From Pseudomonadota bacterium (lineage in GTDB: Bacteria > Desulfobacterota > DSM-4660 > Desulfatiglandales > B25-G16): a stretch of DNA of 16,604 bases. Where the stretch lies: NCBI GenBank assembly GCA_015223015.1, contig JADFWK010000218.1, positions 1 to 16,604 of the forward strand. Reading direction: 5' to 3'. Under the pieces are notes generated by a model. The model saw nothing but the letters and a program-made list of their open reading frames with translations. It had not been told where the DNA came from and made no database searches. Below are positions 14,354 through 16,604 of the stretch, piece after piece (the first letter of the stretch is position 1; each line of letters opens with the position of its first letter). The translations under genes and the position numbers were made by a program.

Positions 14354-14371
14354 TCCCACAATCTTGTGGGA
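14354..14371 (+). repeat. Perfect 8-bp hairpin upstream of fliJ
   Basis: TCCCACAA and TTGTGGGA form a perfect stem around TC. It ends 23 bp before the fliJ ATG, just ahead of a GGAGGGGAGGG purine tract that may serve as a distant Shine-Dalgarno. No T-run follows, so a terminator is unlikely; it could affect fliJ translation or mark an RNA processing site. Confidence 0.55.
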
Positions 14372-14394
14372 TGGAGGGGAGGGAACTAGGTTAG

Positions 14395-14838
14395 ATGAAG
14401 CGATTTTCCTTTCGGCTTGGCTCTATGCTTGATTACAGAAGGTACCTTGAAAAGAGGGCCCAGAGAGATTTAGGCAATGCCCAAAATGAGCAGGCGCGGA
14501 GAAAGAAGGTAGCCGAAGAATTAGGTGATAAGAGAGAGGACATTTCAAAAGAATGCAGTGATGAGACCTTTAGGGGGATAGATGTTCCCTCCTATCATCT
14601 ATATACATCCTTTCTGCGAATTTTGAATCAGGATCTGGAAAAGGCTCATATGAGCTTGAAACAAGGGGAAGAGAAAATCCGGGCCCATGAGGCAGTTCTA
14701 AAAAGGAAATCAATAGAGAAAAAGAGCTTAGAGATTCTTAAGGAGTTGCAGTTCAAGGAGTATAAGCTGACACGAGAAAGGGCAGAGCAAAAGGCAATAG
14801 ATGAACTGGTTATCATGAGAAGAGGATATAAAGCATGA
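14395..14838 (+). CDS. fliJ: Flagellar export chaperone FliJ
   Basis: This 147-residue, almost wholly alpha-helical coiled-coil protein is of normal FliJ length. It opens with the family-typical 'FRLGSMLDYRRYLEKRAQRD' and closes with a long charged helix ('LTRERAEQKAIDELVIMRRG'). FliJ inserts into the FliI hexamer like the gamma subunit of F1 and connects it to FlhA. The assignment rests on this pattern and on its place between fliI and the motE-type gene; primary sequence is poorly conserved in the family. It overlaps the next gene by 4 bases (ATGA). The SD region lies downstream of a hairpin. Confidence 0.88.
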   Translation: MKRFSFRLGSMLDYRRYLEKRAQRDLGNAQNEQARRKKVAEELGDKREDISKECSDETFRGIDVPSYHLYTSFLRILNQDLEKAHMSLKQGEEKIRAHEAVLKRKSIEKKSLEILKELQFKEYKLTRERAEQKAIDELVIMRRGYKA

Positions 14839-15401
14839 AGTTATTTACCCAGCTTTTTCTTGGCACCTTGATAATAGTAAAGATCGTGTTGGGCTCTGTT
14901 TTTATCTACCAGGCAGAGCTTAACCCTTTAATGTCTGAGAGGGATGCTATAGCATCAGAAGAGGTGCAAGAAGAGCCTGTAGGGACAGCAGAGGAAATTG
15001 ACAAACCTGCCAATGAAGTGAACATAGATCTGGATTTGTTTCTTGCCAAACAGGCTGAACTCAGAGAGCAAGAACAAGACCTTGCAAGAAAGAGGGAAGA
15101 ACTCTTGGCCATCCAGGGTGAGATAGACAATAAAATTGCCAAACTCACGCAATTGAGGAATGAGATCAAAAACATGATGGCCAGAAAAGAGACTCTCGAG
15201 CAGGATAAGATCAGACACCTCATCAAGGCATATTCTGCCATGAAGCCTCAGAAGGCAGCGAGCCTGGTTGAGAAGTTGGACATGACGTTTGCCATAGAAC
15301 TCCTCTCCAGGATGAAGGGAGAGGCAGTGGGGAATATCCTTTCATTTGTAGATGTAGAAAAGGCTGCCAGAATAAGCGAAGCCCTTGCTCAGCGGAAATA
15401 A
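14835..15401 (+). CDS. motE: MotE/YlxF-type membrane-anchored flagellar protein
   Basis: This 188-residue protein has one N-terminal membrane anchor (residues ~6-26, 'QLFLGTLIIVKIVLGSVFIY'), an acidic linker, a coiled coil at ~55-125 ('QAELREQEQDLARKREELLA'), and a C-terminal helical domain like the MgtE intracellular N domain ('IKAYSAMKPQKAASLVEKLD' to 'ISEALAQ'), the same fold type as FliG middle-domain repeats. Proteins of this architecture follow fliJ in many bacteria (YlxF in Bacillus) and are annotated as the MotE family. The coiled coil is most likely periplasmic and related to stator or rod function. The ATG overlaps the fliJ stop, so the two are translationally coupled. Confidence 0.85.
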   Translation: MKLFTQLFLGTLIIVKIVLGSVFIYQAELNPLMSERDAIASEEVQEEPVGTAEEIDKPANEVNIDLDLFLAKQAELREQEQDLARKREELLAIQGEIDNKIAKLTQLRNEIKNMMARKETLEQDKIRHLIKAYSAMKPQKAASLVEKLDMTFAIELLSRMKGEAVGNILSFVDVEKAARISEALAQRK

Positions 15402-15444
15402 GGGATGGAGATTTGTCGGCTGGTGAAAAGGTTTACCGTTAACC

Positions 15445-15472
15445 GCGAACGGTGAACGGTGAACGACGAATA
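15445..15472 (+). repeat. Tandem heptamers, GTGAACG type (4 units)
   Basis: GCGAACG, GTGAACG, GTGAACG and ACGAATA run in 7-bp register. Written in another phase the unit is AACGGTG, close to the AACGGAC unit found at 1173 and 9341. ACCGTT at 15435-15440 is complementary to the AACGGT in the units, so a small hairpin is possible. The exact copies end 26 bp before the ATG at 15492. Confidence 0.85.
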
Positions 15473-15491
15473 GCGGTAATTGGTTGTGTTT

Positions 15492-16043
15492 ATGAGCAGA
15501 ACGATTAAATATATCCTAGTTGTTGTGGTTCTCTGGTATTCGATTTCTGGCCTTTCCGGTGCCTTTGCTGTAGAGCCCCGGGATATTGTCAGGCTGAAAC
15601 AAGCAGGGGTAAGTGATAGTCTTCTTAAGGAAATCATCCGCTCAGATGCAATTACTCGGGCCTTAATCTCGGTAGATGAGATTGTTGAAATGAAAGACGT
15701 TAACATTGGGGATGACGTTATTTTAACAATACTTGAACAAGGCAGTGCCCCGGCCCCTGAACTAGATAGAGAAGATGCTGCGGACAGGGCCCTCGTGAGA
15801 AGGATAATAAGGCAGGAAATGAGGTTAGAGCTACAAAGGAAAAAATTTGATATTTTAGCACAATATGTTTCCGCGCTTATCGCAAATCCTGAGATAATCA
15901 AGCTGGTACATGAGGGCAAGATAGCCGGCGAGGATTACGCTCGGATTGTCAAGTATCTAAAACAGTATGCCAGAGACGAGGAGACCAGAGAGTATGATTA
16001 TGACGGTGATATAAATATTGACATCAATAAAGTCCGTAGATGA
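15492..16043 (+). CDS. Exported protein of unknown function after motE
   Basis: I do not recognise this 183-residue protein. Residues 1-26 are a clear signal peptide (MSRTIKY, hydrophobic ILVVVVLWYSISGL, cleavage after 'GAFA'). The mature part starts with two related helical units, 'DIVRLKQAGVSDSLLKEII' (~30-48) and 'DEIVEMKDVNIGDDVILTIL' (~59-78), a 'VxxLKxxGVSDxxIxxII'-like motif seen in small exported proteins. A long charged helix ('IIRQEMRLELQRKKF') and an acidic tail ending in 'YDYDGDINIDINKVRR' follow. The ATG at 15492 is chosen over TTG 15480 or GTG 15486 because it gives the normal signal-peptide N-terminus, though no Shine-Dalgarno is evident. It is probably co-transcribed with motE across a 90-bp gap; a periplasmic flagellar accessory role is only a guess. 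Confidence 0.75.
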   Translation: MSRTIKYILVVVVLWYSISGLSGAFAVEPRDIVRLKQAGVSDSLLKEIIRSDAITRALISVDEIVEMKDVNIGDDVILTILEQGSAPAPELDREDAADRALVRRIIRQEMRLELQRKKFDILAQYVSALIANPEIIKLVHEGKIAGEDYARIVKYLKQYARDEETREYDYDGDINIDINKVRR

Positions 16044-16125
16044 AACCCATTTCTCCAGTGTTCCCTTCCGATGCGAAAGTTATCCCACCATAGAAGATCC
16101 CCTTTCTCTAAATCGTAATTAATCC

Positions 16126-16142
16126 ATCCCGCCTTGCGGGAT
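16126..16142. repeat. Short GC-rich palindrome
   Basis: ATCCCGC and GCGGGAT form a perfect 7-bp stem around CTT, 83 bp after the last CDS. It resembles the TCCCGCC palindrome inside the fliI-fliJ element and the arms of the nested element at 6555-6624. It has no T-tract. Confidence 0.6.
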
Positions 16143-16508
16143 AAGCATTGATAACGTTCTACCATTTCCGGCGTTCATAGAAAGGCTTTTGGCAGGATTA
16201 CCATGCCGGCTCTGGCGCGACGTGATATGGTGGTATCTATAGGTGATTGTTTCTTTAAAGAACTAATGAACAAATACCTATGTTTTAATACCAGGTCTGG
16301 GCCGGGGAATAATATTTTTTGCCTTTCCTCCTGCCCGCTGTCAGCGAGCTCAAAATACTCTATACTAACTACTGAAAGTTATGAGCTTTAGTACTGTTCG
16401 GTGATGGTAGGGCAATACAAAAAAAATCCATGAAATCCTGCAACTCCTGTCTAACCATATTAAAGAAGGTTCATCCTGGCCCCTTTAAGGGGTGTTCGTT
16501 GACATTCT

Positions 16509-16537
16509 CAAAGTCTAAGAGTGGCGGTCGCCGATTA
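16509..16537 (+). promoter_or_regulatory. Possible sigma-28 (FliA) promoter, off-spacing
   Basis: CAAAGTCT (16509-16516) and GCCGATTA (16530-16537) resemble the TAAAGTTT and GCCGATAA boxes of FliA promoters, matching 6 and 7 of 8 bases. The spacer is 13 instead of the usual 11, so this is weak. A frame open to the window edge with an ATG at 16566 lies downstream. Confidence 0.3.
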
Positions 16538-16565
16538 TTTTAAGCGCAATTCAACAAAATGGGGC

Positions 16566-16604
16566 ATGAGTGCAGCTTATCGATTTCATCTTGAAGTAAA
16601 TAGA
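16566..16604 (+). CDS. Possible start of a gene running off the right edge
   Basis: From ATG 16566 the frame (MSAAYRFHLEVNR) is open to the end of the window, and the frame has no stop upstream until 16500. There is no good Shine-Dalgarno and thirteen codons cannot be identified. It is listed only so that the edge is not read as empty; flagellar operons often continue here with fliK or flgD. Confidence 0.2.
   Translation, partial: MSAAYRFHLEVNR

Larger units (their letters stand above)
14044..14394. other. 351-bp intergenic region between fliI and fliJ filled by repeats
   Basis: No gene is visible. The region contains a composite inverted-repeat element (14062-14312) and a short hairpin just before fliJ. 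The gap breaks an operon whose other junctions overlap or nearly touch. Confidence 0.8.
16044..16604. other. 561-bp terminal region without a convincing complete gene
   Basis: No recognised domain appears in any frame. Contents are a 7-bp perfect hairpin at 16126-16142 (ATCCCGC, CTT, GCGGGAT), a small palindrome at 16480-16492 (CCCCTT-T-AAGGGG), a sigma-28-like string near 16509-16537, and a frame open from 16503 to the edge. The 62-codon frame at 16203-16391 looks like chance. Neither hairpin has a T-run, so no rho-independent terminator is called. Confidence 0.6.

Noticed and set aside
16203..16391. A 62-codon open frame near the right end
   Set aside because: No Shine-Dalgarno, no domain, and Ser/Cys-rich composition typical of chance frames.
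16480..16492. CCCCTTTAAGGGG as a terminator
   Set aside because: A 6-bp palindrome with a 1-base centre and no following T-tract.

Overview
The window looks like part of the chromosomal flagellar locus of a sigma-54-using, Gram-negative-type bacterium, most plausibly a Desulfobacterota (former Deltaproteobacteria) member or a relative. This placement is an inference from three things: two NtrC-type enhancer-binding proteins beside an early flagellar operon, a secreted AMIN/TPR protein, and the intergenic repeat style (heptamers, dRS3-like GC-rich palindromes, 'GTCATTCTGAG' inverted repeats). Every confident gene is on the + strand.

Layout. Positions 1-238 hold an open frame entering from the left edge, of uncertain meaning. 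A PilZ-domain protein (239-814) is followed by a 416-bp gap and a small uncharacterised flagellar-locus protein (1231-1629). Next come a first sigma-54 activator with an intact receiver (1771-3165) and a 978-residue exported AMIN-TPR-NTF2-like protein (3393-6329) that starts right behind a textbook -24/-12 promoter. A repeat-rich gap (6330-6721) leads to a second sigma-54 activator whose phosphoacceptor Asp is replaced by Glu (6722-8062). Then a second good -24/-12 promoter opens the basal-body/export operon flgB-flgC-fliE-fliF-fliG-fliH-fliI-fliJ-motE (8126-15401). An exported protein of unknown function (15492-16043) and 561 bp without a convincing complete gene close the window.

How the genes fit together. 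FlgB, FlgC and FliE form the proximal rod and the MS-ring/rod junction. FliF is the MS ring, FliG the rotor/switch subunit, and FliH-FliI-FliJ the export ATPase complex. The MotE-type protein sits where B. subtilis has ylxF. The two activators are the obvious candidates to drive the two sigma-54 promoters, each of which lies directly downstream of an activator gene. The PilZ protein probably links c-di-GMP to motility. No partner histidine kinase, flagellin, rpoN, fliA, flhA or motAB is present in the window.

The non-coding DNA is unusually structured. Tandem 7-bp repeats of different sequence occur in five separate intergenic gaps. A 20-bp motif (18/20 identical) lies 50-60 bp upstream of both activators. 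A 70-bp nested palindrome precedes the second activator. A ~250-bp composite with imperfect terminal inverted repeats and 23-bp tandem repeats is wedged between fliI and fliJ. These elements and the Glu-for-Asp receiver are the best candidates for something undescribed. No defence system, CRISPR array or complete insertion sequence was seen.
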